From: Stercoripulliclostridium_A sp963642145
GTDB taxonomy: Bacteria > Bacillota > Clostridia > Christensenellales > DTU072
DNA: 12,175 nucleotides
Direction: 5' to 3'
Assembly: GCA_963642145.1 (NCBI GenBank)
Contig: CAVIFU010000041.1
Span: 1-12,175 of the forward strand
Positions within the stretch are counted from its first letter, which is position 1; each line of letters starts with the position of its first letter. The translations under genes and the position numbers were made by a program. The notes beneath the pieces were generated by a model. That model was not told the DNA's origin and made no database searches. It saw only the letters and a program-made list of their open reading frames with translations. Shown piece after piece: positions 1-6,853 of this stretch.

Positions 1-12
1 TTCAAGAATCCT

Positions 13-117
13 TTACCGTCGCCAACGGCGATGTATATCACCGCGACACGAAGTGACGTGTATATCACCGCGCGCAAGCGCGTATATCACCGCGCCCACC
101 GGGCGTGTATATATCGC
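13..117 (-). repeat. Left tandem hairpin array (core GGTGATATAC on the minus strand)
   Basis: Four short hairpins are separated by a fixed 10-bp core. The core reads GTATATCACC on the plus strand at 33-42, 60-69 and 82-91. A degenerate copy lies at 107-117, nearest the mreB-like gene. Core starts are 27, 22 and 25 bp apart. The inserts are palindromes with different stems: TCGCC-AAC-GGCGA (19-31), CGACAC-GAA-GTGACG with one A/A mismatch (44-58), CGCG-CAAG-CGCG (71-82) and CGCCC-ACC-GGGCG (93-105). Outside, the array stops in ordinary sequence near position 13. It begins about 35 bp beyond the mreB-like stop codon, so readthrough from that operon would transcribe it in the GGUGAUAUAC orientation. 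The structure is read directly from the sequence; its function is unknown. Confidence 0.9.
82..112. repeat. Left arm of a 31-bp perfect inverted repeat
   Basis: This stretch is the exact reverse complement of 12127-12157. It comprises one core, the CGCCC-ACC-GGGCG hairpin and part of the next core. The partner lies in the right-hand array, so the two arms bracket about 12 kb of genes. This could support inversion by recombination, or may only reflect reuse of the same hairpin unit in both arrays. Confidence 0.9.
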
Positions 118-150
118 TATAAACGGTTGGTAAGTTTAACGCACTTAGCT

Positions 151-1137
151 TTATCTAATATGCGAGAGAATTGAGGCATATTTACCACTCTCATCTGCAA
201 TAAGCGCGCTCGCGCCGCGAATAACGGCGGTTTCGGGGTCTTCTATAATGTGGACGGGGAGTTTGAGGTATTTGCCGAGGTAATCGGTAAGTCCGCGGAT
301 GCCGGCTCCGCCGCCGGCTACAAATAAGCCGTTCTCGGCTATATCGGCAAGCCCTGCATACGGCACGCCGGTAAGTACGCTTTCGATAAGCTCGGCTATG
401 CGACGATAGCACTCGACTATGGGTTTGCGGATGGATTCGGCGGATACCTCGACGGTTTTGAGTCTGCCGTCCAACTCGTCGCGCCCGGTTACGTCCGCTA
501 CGGAAGCGTCGTTTTTGAACAAACTGCCTATGCTCTCTTTTAGCTTGCGCGCCATGGTAAGAGATATGTGTAGATTGTATGTCTCGGATACCGCGTCGGC
601 TATCTTTTCGTCAAGCACGTCGCCGGCTAAATTTACAGAGCATGCGTTGATTATGCCTTTCTCATTCAAAACGCCGACTTCCGTACTGCCGCCTCCGAGT
701 ATCACTACCGCGCTGTCGCCGCTCGGCAAGAACGGCAACAATCCGAATACGCTCTCTATAAGAGTTACGTCCTTGAATCCCGTGCGCGTGACGGCGTATT
801 CTACGTTCTCCCTCTCGGTAATGGATAGCCCTACCGGGATGAGTACGTATAACTCAACGGGACTAAGTATATTGCGCGGAATAAGCGAATCGAAATAATG
901 CGACAGCATCTTGCCCGTTACGTCTGCGTGTACGACCGTTCCGCCCTCTACCGGGCGTATAAAAGAGCAACCCTCGGGTAACTCGCCGAGAGCGATCGCA
1001 TCGTTACCGGCGCAAACAAGCTCTATTCCGTTGCCACGCCTGACGACAGCCACGTCGGGTTGTCTGAGAAGTAGTCCCGCTCCGTAAAGCGAAACGTTCG
1101 TTGTGCCGAGATCTAAAACGTATTTGCGCTTATGCAT
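151..1137 (-). CDS. Divergent MreB-like rod-shape protein (actin fold)
   Basis: This 328-residue protein has the length and motif order of MreB/Mbl. Phosphate-1 motif DLGTTN is at residues 9-14, a phosphate-2-like GGGSTE at 148-153, and adenosine motif VAGGGAGIRGL at 273-283. MreB polymers at the membrane direct lateral cell-wall synthesis. Two active-site elements are altered. The usual LIEEPMAAA is LIESVFGLL (126-134), and the Asp of VVDIGGGT is Ile146 (VVILGGGS). The start (ATG at 1137) overlaps maf by 8 bp and puts DLGTTN at the expected place; its SD (AGGTTG) is weak, suggesting translational coupling. It is last in the ppx-maf operon, and maf next to mreB is a familiar arrangement. No mreC follows. 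It could be a nucleotide-binding but non-hydrolysing paralogue; the family call is firm, activity is inferred. Confidence 0.85.
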   Translation of the reverse strand: MHKRKYVLDLGTTNVSLYGAGLLLRQPDVAVVRRGNGIELVCAGNDAIALGELPEGCSFIRPVEGGTVVHADVTGKMLSHYFDSLIPRNILSPVELYVLIPVGLSITERENVEYAVTRTGFKDVTLIESVFGLLPFLPSGDSAVVILGGGSTEVGVLNEKGIINACSVNLAGDVLDEKIADAVSETYNLHISLTMARKLKESIGSLFKNDASVADVTGRDELDGRLKTVEVSAESIRKPIVECYRRIAELIESVLTGVPYAGLADIAENGLFVAGGGAGIRGLTDYLGKYLKLPVHIIEDPETAVIRGASALIADESGKYASILSHIR

Positions 1138-1687
1138 TTGTACAACCTATTGCGTTAAGTATTTGGGTAAGAGCCTCTGTGGGAAGCCCCATTACGTTAT
1201 TGTAACTGCCGTCTATTTTGTCCACGACAATGCCGTCCTGTACGGCGTATGCGCCGGCTTTGTCCAAGCAATAATGCGTTTGAAGGTACTCTTCTATTTC
1301 CGCATGAGTCATACTCTTGAAGGTAACCGTCGATCGGACGGCTACGTGCTCAGCCGTCCCCGAATGCCATACCCACAAGCCCGATACGACTATATGCGTT
1401 TTGCCCTCCAACTCCGTAAGCATACGCACCGCGTCCGCATAATCGCGCGGTTTGCCGTAATACTTGCCGTCTTTGTAGACAAGCGTATCGCACGCTATAA
1501 CTACGTCGTAACGCTCCGGGGACGGTACCGCCATGAGCTTACGCCGAGCTATCTCCGTAACGGTCTCTTCCGGACTCTTGCCTATGTACTGCTCGTCGGA
1601 AGGGTACGTTTCTATGTTAAAAGTAGGCACGAGCGTCCTGAGAAGCTCGTGCCGACGTGGTGATTTGGAAGCTAATAAGACTCGCAT
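1130..1687 (-). CDS. maf: Maf-family nucleoside triphosphate pyrophosphatase
   Basis: At 185 residues this is the usual length of Maf/YhdE proteins. They hydrolyse non-canonical or excess nucleoside triphosphates (typically dTTP/UTP) to the monophosphate and pyrophosphate in the cytoplasm. They are linked to septum formation and competence in Bacillus. Visible motifs are the N-terminal SKSPRR (7-12), the catalytic-type Asp67 in ACDTLV (65-70), GKP (78-80), and the C-terminal AGAYAVQD and NNVMGLP blocks. The ATG at 1687 gives the canonical beginning MRVLLASKSPRR. It shares one base with the ppx stop (TGATG), so it is likely translated by reinitiation; no good SD is visible. The 3' end overlaps the mreB-like start. 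Confidence 0.95.
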   Translation of the reverse strand: MRVLLASKSPRRHELLRTLVPTFNIETYPSDEQYIGKSPEETVTEIARRKLMAVPSPERYDVVIACDTLVYKDGKYYGKPRDYADAVRMLTELEGKTHIVVSGLWVWHSGTAEHVAVRSTVTFKSMTHAEIEEYLQTHYCLDKAGAYAVQDGIVVDKIDGSYNNVMGLPTEALTQILNAIGCTNA

Positions 1688-3198
1688 CAGAGTATCTCGA
1701 GGTTCTTTTTGAACGCGCTCTTGAATTCCGGCAAAGCGTTGAGTGCGTCCTTAATCTCTAAGGTGCAGTCGCCTTGCGCTTTGGTTTTGAGTATGACGGA
1801 ATCGCCCAATACGTCGCATGAAAGCCCTGTAATGACTCCTCCGCAGCTCCTGTCGAAGCTCTCCGCAATCCTAACTATTACTCCGAGTTTGCGCACGGCG
1901 GCAATTTCTTCCTCCGAAAGCAACTCTATATATTTGTGAGCGTCAAGCTGATCAAGACCGTCTTTGTAGTGCAACGCCGCCACAAGTCCTGCCATGATAA
2001 GGTCCTTTTGGGGGATGCCGTACATGTTGCTATTGATGATTATGTACATCGAATGCTTGTGGTGATCATAGAATTTGAGACTCTGTCCGACATCGTGAAG
2101 CATGGCGCCTACGCGTAACACTTTGACGTAGGATCTGGGCAACTTGTGTATGACTTTGAGCTGTCTGAACAGTTGCATGGAAAGATCGAATACGTGCTCG
2201 GCATGCTGAATATTGAGGTCAAAGTGATGTAGCAGCGTATAGATGCTGTGTCCCAAAACGTCGCTAATAGGCTTCTCCGAAATGCTCGGGCAGGCGTAAC
2301 GGAACATGGCGCCTTCCCTAAGTCCGGCTCCGCCGATGATGATCTCTTCAAAATTCGTATACTTGCGTATAGCTTCGATAACAGCCAATGCCGCCGGGAA
2401 TATATCCGCACGCGCGCTGGTAAGTCCCTTGACGCGCATGAGCTTCTCGGGCGCGAGAGGCTTGATCGTATCGTATATCGTGTTGAACTCCGTAAACGGA
2501 ATATGGTAGTTGTGCGCCATATCCATGGGATAACGTTTGAGCTTGCGACTGATTTTGCCAAGGTTGCGAATAGAACCCCCTACGCCTATAAGCTGCGTTT
2601 CGGGATCCAATTCTTTGAGCCACGGTATTTGTTCGAGGTGCTCGGTTACGTACGCGACAATGGCGTCCTCGCACTCTTCCGGCGTGCCGACTTTGGCAAA
2701 TTTCTCCGAAAGCGTGACGGCTCCGAACGGCAACGTGTCCTGCGCAAGCATTACTCTCCTGTTGTAGTAGATCATCTTGACGGATCCGCCGCCGATATCC
2801 ACTATCAAACCCTTGGGTATATCCATGGAGTTGATTACGCCTTGATATACAAACGTCGCTTCTTCTTCCTGCGAAATGACTTGCAGTCTTATGCCGCATG
2901 CGCCTTGTACTTCGTCTATGAAAGATTTTTGGTTCTTTGCCCTGCGTACAGCCGCCGTCGCATATGCAAATACGCGCGTGACGCCGTGGCTCTCATACAA
3001 AGTACGGAACATTTTGAGAGTCTTGATCGTCTGCGCTATACGTATGGGACGTAGGAAACCGTCCGTTTCCATATCCTGTGCCAACCTGACAGGCTCTTTG
3101 AGCTCGTCTACTACCATAAAATAGCCGCCCGACATTATCTCTGCTATCACCAATCTTGCCGAGTTGCTACCTAAATCGATTATCGCTATTTTTTCCAT
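1687..3198 (-). CDS. Ppx/GppA phosphatase with C-terminal HD domain
   Basis: This 503-residue enzyme belongs to the exopolyphosphatase / guanosine pentaphosphate phosphatase family. Members release phosphate from polyphosphate or convert pppGpp to ppGpp. The ASKHA fold is seen in DLGSNSARLV (8-17), ATAAVRRAKN (80-89), the SQEEEA catalytic-glutamate segment (109-114), DIGGGS (134-139) and GGAGLREG (289-296). The C-terminal third resembles HD phosphohydrolases, with the HD pair at 368-369 (AMLHDVGQ) and a following HHKHS. The full two-domain length matches long Ppx forms. Start ATG at 3198 has AAGGAA six bases upstream. It is first in the ppx-maf-mreB operon, behind its own promoter and a leader hairpin. 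Which substrate it prefers cannot be read from sequence, so no symbol is given. Confidence 0.92.
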   Translation of the reverse strand: MEKIAIIDLGSNSARLVIAEIMSGGYFMVVDELKEPVRLAQDMETDGFLRPIRIAQTIKTLKMFRTLYESHGVTRVFAYATAAVRRAKNQKSFIDEVQGACGIRLQVISQEEEATFVYQGVINSMDIPKGLIVDIGGGSVKMIYYNRRVMLAQDTLPFGAVTLSEKFAKVGTPEECEDAIVAYVTEHLEQIPWLKELDPETQLIGVGGSIRNLGKISRKLKRYPMDMAHNYHIPFTEFNTIYDTIKPLAPEKLMRVKGLTSARADIFPAALAVIEAIRKYTNFEEIIIGGAGLREGAMFRYACPSISEKPISDVLGHSIYTLLHHFDLNIQHAEHVFDLSMQLFRQLKVIHKLPRSYVKVLRVGAMLHDVGQSLKFYDHHKHSMYIIINSNMYGIPQKDLIMAGLVAALHYKDGLDQLDAHKYIELLSEEEIAAVRKLGVIVRIAESFDRSCGGVITGLSCDVLGDSVILKTKAQGDCTLEIKDALNALPEFKSAFKKNLEIL

Positions 3199-3212
3199 TC
3201 TTATTTCCTTAT

Positions 3213-3240
3213 CGCTTAGTCGGCTATCGATAACTAAGCG
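3213..3240 (-). other. Hairpin in the ppx leader
   Basis: On the minus strand an 8-bp perfect stem CGCTTAGT/ACTAAGCG encloses a 12-nt loop containing the palindrome TATCGATA. It lies between the predicted transcription start (about 3254) and the AAGGAA ribosome binding site of ppx. No T-run follows, so it is not a terminator. It may be an operator or an mRNA-stabilising stem. Confidence 0.6.
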
Positions 3241-3260
3241 CGTTAATTTCTTCCATCTAC

Positions 3261-3289
3261 AATATAACTCAAAATGATTTTTAAGTCAA
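3261..3289 (-). promoter_or_regulatory. Sigma-70/SigA-type promoter of the ppx-maf-mreB operon
   Basis: Reading the minus strand, TTGACT (3289-3284) is followed by exactly 17 bp and then TATATT (3266-3261). Each hexamer is one base off consensus. A second TTGACT lies 7 bp further upstream (3296-3291). Transcription would start near 3254, leaving about 55 nt of leader. The position just past the upstream operon's terminator fits an independent promoter. Confidence 0.75.
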
Positions 3290-3330
3290 TAGTCAATTTC
3301 ACCTTGGAGGCATAAAGATTCCTTTATTTG

Positions 3331-3359
3331 AAAAATCCCGGGGGTAAAGCCCGGGATTT
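3331..3359 (-). terminator. Rho-independent terminator of the infC-to-DUF1508 operon
   Basis: On the minus strand AAATCCCGGG (3359-3350) pairs perfectly with CCCGGGATTT (3342-3333) across a 7-nt loop. With the following two bases this gives five consecutive T. It lies 10 bp after the DUF1508-gene stop and before the ppx promoter, which marks a clear operon boundary. Confidence 0.9.
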
Positions 3360-3369
3360 AGGTCTACCT

Positions 3370-4275
3370 CTATTTGACGACGGTGTCGTCTACTACCTTG
3401 TGTAACTCCGCAATGCGGCGTATACCCTCGATGCCGTTGATGCAGTTTGCCTTGCTCGTGTATCCCTGCGACGCCAAAATGTTGGACGCGTTGGCTGCCG
3501 TCAGACGGAAACGGAATTTGCGCTCGGAATCACGATATACCTCAAACGCCGCTCTGCCTATCGTGGGCGTATATTTGTCGTCTTTGGTTGTATCGGCAAC
3601 GATTGCCGTCTTGGACGCGTTAATTACGGCGTTGACGCCGGCTTTGCATGACGACTTCGTGGTGTATCCTTGGGAGTGCCCTACCGTTTCACCGTTGTGC
3701 GACTTCATCCTGAAACGGAATTTGCCGCCGGCATCCTTGTATATCTGTATCGTTCCGGGACGCCTTACGGGTTCGTTGACAAAGATATAATCTTTGTTGA
3801 AATCGCTCTCTTTCTCCGCCGCGACATGCTCGGGTTCGGGCTCTGCAACCTTTTTGGCAGGCTTTTCCTTGGCTTCGACCGGGGACATCACCACCGACTC
3901 GGCGCCGGAATTGGAACGCACCGGCGTTTTGGTAACGACGGCTTCGCCGGCAGGCTCACGGAAATCATCGGAATAAACTTCTAAGCGGTCTACGTCTATC
4001 GTGCCGTCCGGATAATCCACTTCGGGCTCCCCGGCATAGTCGGATAACTCTGAGGGTACGCTGTCTGCGGCTTGGGTATCTTCTTTCTCTTCGTTAGCCT
4101 CGGAAACGGGTTCTGCCGTTACGTCCTCGGACGCCGCCTTTTTGCGTTTAGCCTTGACCGAGCACGCAACGATAACTATAATCAGCGCCACAAGTACCAC
4201 GGCTCCTGCTATAACGTAATACATGTTGTAGCCTTCGGCAAAAAATGCTTTGAGTTCATTGATGATCTTTTCCAT
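3370..4275 (-). CDS. Membrane-anchored protein with two DUF1508 (YegP-like) repeats
   Basis: This 301-residue protein has one strongly hydrophobic helix (about 19-38) followed by KAKRKK, which predicts an N-out, C-in anchor. A low-complexity acidic Glu/Ala/Val/Pro-rich linker covers about 45-165. Two copies of the DUF1508 fold then follow at about 173-224 and 241-290. They are recognisable by the shared pattern IYKDxxxKFRFRxxxxNG...SQGYTTKxxCxxG and its second copy VYRDSERKFRFR...SQGYTSKANCxNG. DUF1508 proteins such as YegP are small and of unknown biochemical role; some are reported as stress-associated. The AGGAGG ribosome binding site (4287-4282) overlaps the typA stop codon, so it is coupled to typA. 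It is the last gene of the long operon, followed by a terminator. Domain identity is fairly certain; function is not known. Confidence 0.85.
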   Translation of the reverse strand: MEKIINELKAFFAEGYNMYYVIAGAVVLVALIIVIVACSVKAKRKKAASEDVTAEPVSEANEEKEDTQAADSVPSELSDYAGEPEVDYPDGTIDVDRLEVYSDDFREPAGEAVVTKTPVRSNSGAESVVMSPVEAKEKPAKKVAEPEPEHVAAEKESDFNKDYIFVNEPVRRPGTIQIYKDAGGKFRFRMKSHNGETVGHSQGYTTKSSCKAGVNAVINASKTAIVADTTKDDKYTPTIGRAAFEVYRDSERKFRFRLTAANASNILASQGYTSKANCINGIEGIRRIAELHKVVDDTVVK

Positions 4276-4285
4276 AAGGTGCCTC

Positions 4286-6109
4286 CTATCCTCTGCGTTC
4301 CTTCATGACTGCGCGCATGCGCTCTTCGTGAGATAATATGTTTTTGCGAATACGCAAGCTCTTGGGCGTAACTTCCAACATTTCGTCCGGCTCCAAAAAC
4401 TCGATACACTCTTCAAGAGAGAATTTGCGCGGAGTTTCCAGCCTCAACGCTTCGTCCGATCCCGCCGCGCGCATGTTGGTTACGTGCTTCTTTTTGCATA
4501 CGTTGACGGCTATGTCCTCTTGCTTGGGAGAATATCCCACCACCATGCCGGCGTATACGGGTGTACCGGGATCTATAAACAGCACACCTCTGCCCTGCGC
4601 GTTGAACAAACCGTAGGTGCAAGCCTCGCCCGTTTCAAACGCGACAAGCGCGCCGTACGGACGACGCGGCATGGTGCCCTTAATCGGTTGATATCCGTCA
4701 AATACGCTATTCATTATGCCCTCGCCGCGCGTTTGCGTAAGGAAATCGCTGCGGTATCCCAAAAGTCCGCGCTCCGGGATGACAAACTCCAACTTGACGC
4801 GACTGTTGAACGGCGTCATGTTGACAAACTCGCCTTGGCGTTTGCCCATATTCTCCATGACCGTGCCTACGCATGTGTCCGGTACGTCTACAAACAATCT
4901 CTCCATAGGCTCGCAAAGTACGCCGTCTATCATCTTGTTGATGACCTTGGGCGTGGATACTTGGAATTCGTATCCCTCGCGACGCATGTTCTCTATAAGG
5001 ATGGATAGATGAATTTCACCTCTGCCGGATACGATAAACGAATCCGCGCGCTCGCCGTCCTCGACTCTGAGAGATACGTCTTTGAGAAGTTCCTTGTACA
5101 AACGTCCGCGTAAGTGGCGCGATGTGACGAATTTGCCCTCTCTCCCCGCAAACGGGCTGTCGTTGACGCTGAATATCATCTGCAACGTCGGCTCGGATAT
5201 TTTGACGAAATTGATGGGCTCGACGTTATCGGGATTACAAATCGTTTCGCCGATGGTGACGTTGTCTATACCGCTGAAACTAACGATGTCGCCGACTTTG
5301 GCGGACTCCACAGACCTACGATTGAGTCCCTCGAATTGGTATACGTTGGTTATCTTGGATCTGTATACGACGTCGTTGTGGTAATTGCAAACGGCAACCT
5401 CGGTGTTCGGGTGCATAACTCCGCGATCTATCCTGCCGATGGCTATTCTGCCTACGTAATCGTTGTAATCGATGGCGGATACCAGCACTTGTAAGGGTTG
5501 GTCTTCCTCACCGGACGGCGGATCTATGTGCGACAAAATAGTTTCAAACAACGGCGCCAAGTCCTTGCCGGGCTCGTCCGGAGAATAGGACGCCGTGCCG
5601 GCTCTGCCGGAACAATACACGATGGGACTGTCAAGTTGTTCGTCCGTGGCGTTCAAGTCCATGAGGAGCTCGTATACTTCCTCGACGACTTCGGCGGGAC
5701 GTGCGTCCGGCTTATCTATCTTGTTGATGCAAATTATTACCTTGTGATTCATTTCGAGCGCCTTTTGGAGCACGAAGCGAGTTTGCGGCATGGGTCCCTC
5801 GTATGCGTCTACAAGCAGTACTACGCCGTTAATCATTTTGAGTACGCGTTCCACTTCGCCCGAAAAGTCCGCGTGCCCCGGGGTGTCTACTATGTTTATC
5901 TTGACTCCTTTGTACATGCAGGACGTGTTCTTGGCAAGTATGGTTATGCCGCGCTCGCGTTCGAGCGGATCGGAGTCCATGACGCAAGTTTCCACGACTT
6001 GGTTCTCTCTGAATACTCCGCCTTGACGGAGCATGCCGTCTACAAGCGTAGTCTTGCCGTGGTCAACGTGGGCAATTATTGCTATATTTCTTAAATCGTT
6101 TCTAATCAT
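4286..6109 (-). CDS. typA: Translational GTPase TypA/BipA
   Basis: At 607 residues this is full length for TypA/BipA, a ribosome-binding GTPase related to EF-G and LepA. It aids 50S assembly and growth under stress or cold. The G-domain motifs are complete: G1 HVDHGKT (14-20), G2 RERGIT (51-56), G3 DTPGH (75-79) including the catalytic His79, G4 NKID (129-132) and G5 near SGRAG. EF-G-like domains II, III and V follow, then the BipA-specific C-terminal domain with its basic end. The start gives the typical MIRNDLRNIAIIAHVDHGKT, three bases after the lipoprotein-gene stop. No Shine-Dalgarno sequence is visible, so translation probably depends on coupling to the upstream gene. It shares an operon with other translation factors (infC, L35, L20, yebC). 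Confidence 0.97.
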   Translation of the reverse strand: MIRNDLRNIAIIAHVDHGKTTLVDGMLRQGGVFRENQVVETCVMDSDPLERERGITILAKNTSCMYKGVKINIVDTPGHADFSGEVERVLKMINGVVLLVDAYEGPMPQTRFVLQKALEMNHKVIICINKIDKPDARPAEVVEEVYELLMDLNATDEQLDSPIVYCSGRAGTASYSPDEPGKDLAPLFETILSHIDPPSGEEDQPLQVLVSAIDYNDYVGRIAIGRIDRGVMHPNTEVAVCNYHNDVVYRSKITNVYQFEGLNRRSVESAKVGDIVSFSGIDNVTIGETICNPDNVEPINFVKISEPTLQMIFSVNDSPFAGREGKFVTSRHLRGRLYKELLKDVSLRVEDGERADSFIVSGRGEIHLSILIENMRREGYEFQVSTPKVINKMIDGVLCEPMERLFVDVPDTCVGTVMENMGKRQGEFVNMTPFNSRVKLEFVIPERGLLGYRSDFLTQTRGEGIMNSVFDGYQPIKGTMPRRPYGALVAFETGEACTYGLFNAQGRGVLFIDPGTPVYAGMVVGYSPKQEDIAVNVCKKKHVTNMRAAGSDEALRLETPRKFSLEECIEFLEPDEMLEVTPKSLRIRKNILSHEERMRAVMKERRG

Positions 6110-6112
6110 ATA

Positions 6113-6853
6113 TTATACCGTTATTTCTATGACGATGTACCCTGCTTCCCGGTACAGTTCGTACAATTCCTTTACCTGAGAATAATCCTTTTCCCCGTTA
6201 ATTTCGACGTAATTCGCCGGTCTTACATACAAATGCCACACGCCTTCGATGTCCGATATGTTGAAATCGAATCCGTCCGTGATCTGCGATAGCGAATACA
6301 CCACGGGATCATGTTCCTCGACTTCCGTATCCGGAGGTATCAAGTCGAATTCGTAGTAGTTGACGGTCTTGGTTTCGCCTTTGTATGTGTAGTTTATCGG
6401 CTCGAACGTATTGACGTCGACGCGGTATTTGCCGTCTACGGCGTCTACGTTGAACGAACGCAACGCGTCTAACGTCAAGCCTTCCGACTCATACGTCATC
6501 CAAGCCGAAAATCCGCTGTCAACGTCTCCCGAAACGCTGTACGCCCTGACGCGGTAATTGATTTCGCCGCGCATATACGTAAACGTCGCTTCACACGCGC
6601 TTGTTTCGTATGAGTGAATGTCGCCTTTGTAGAGCTCATACTCGTACTCCACGGCGTAAGTATCCGCGCCGTCTACGGCGTTCCAGCTAAGCGTAAACGT
6701 GTATTCGGGTTCGCCCACAACGCTCGTTACGCTCGCCTCGGGAGCCGACGGATTGCGCTTTTTGCATCCGCAAACGGTAGCGCACGCGACGATAATAACC
6801 GCAAATGCGATTATTATCGCAAATATCGACTTGGAAATCCGCTCGGCGCGCAT
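6113..6853 (-). CDS. Putative lipoprotein with a fibronectin type III-like domain
   Basis: This 246-residue protein is not recognised as a named family. It begins with a basic segment and a hydrophobic stretch (about 9-28). Two possible lipoprotein sites follow: IVAC with Cys24 and VCGC with Cys30. After a short polar, proline-containing linker, residues of about 45-125 fit one FN3-like beta-sandwich: LSWNAVDGADTYAVEYE, then INYRVRAYS in the F-strand position. The rest (about 130-246) is acidic and rich in Tyr and Val, without a recognised domain. Its start shares one base with the PPi-phosphofructokinase stop (TAATG), with AGGAAG just ahead, and typA starts three bases after its stop. It is therefore firmly in the operon, though a surface protein is unexpected there. 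Substrate or partner is unknown. Confidence 0.75.
   Translation of the reverse strand: MRAERISKSIFAIIIAFAVIIVACATVCGCKKRNPSAPEASVTSVVGEPEYTFTLSWNAVDGADTYAVEYEYELYKGDIHSYETSACEATFTYMRGEINYRVRAYSVSGDVDSGFSAWMTYESEGLTLDALRSFNVDAVDGKYRVDVNTFEPINYTYKGETKTVNYYEFDLIPPDTEVEEHDPVVYSLSQITDGFDFNISDIEGVWHLYVRPANYVEINGEKDYSQVKELYELYREAGYIVIEITV

Noticed and set aside
2248..3054. 268-codon open frame on the plus strand
   Set aside because: Antisense to the well-supported Ppx/GppA gene and with a composition unlike a real protein (many Arg and Tyr from reversed codons).
6112..6117. TATAAT on the minus strand just before typA, as a promoter -10 box
   Set aside because: At the correct spacing the -35 position reads GTACAT, and a start there would fall at or inside the typA initiation codon region. 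Chance is more likely.
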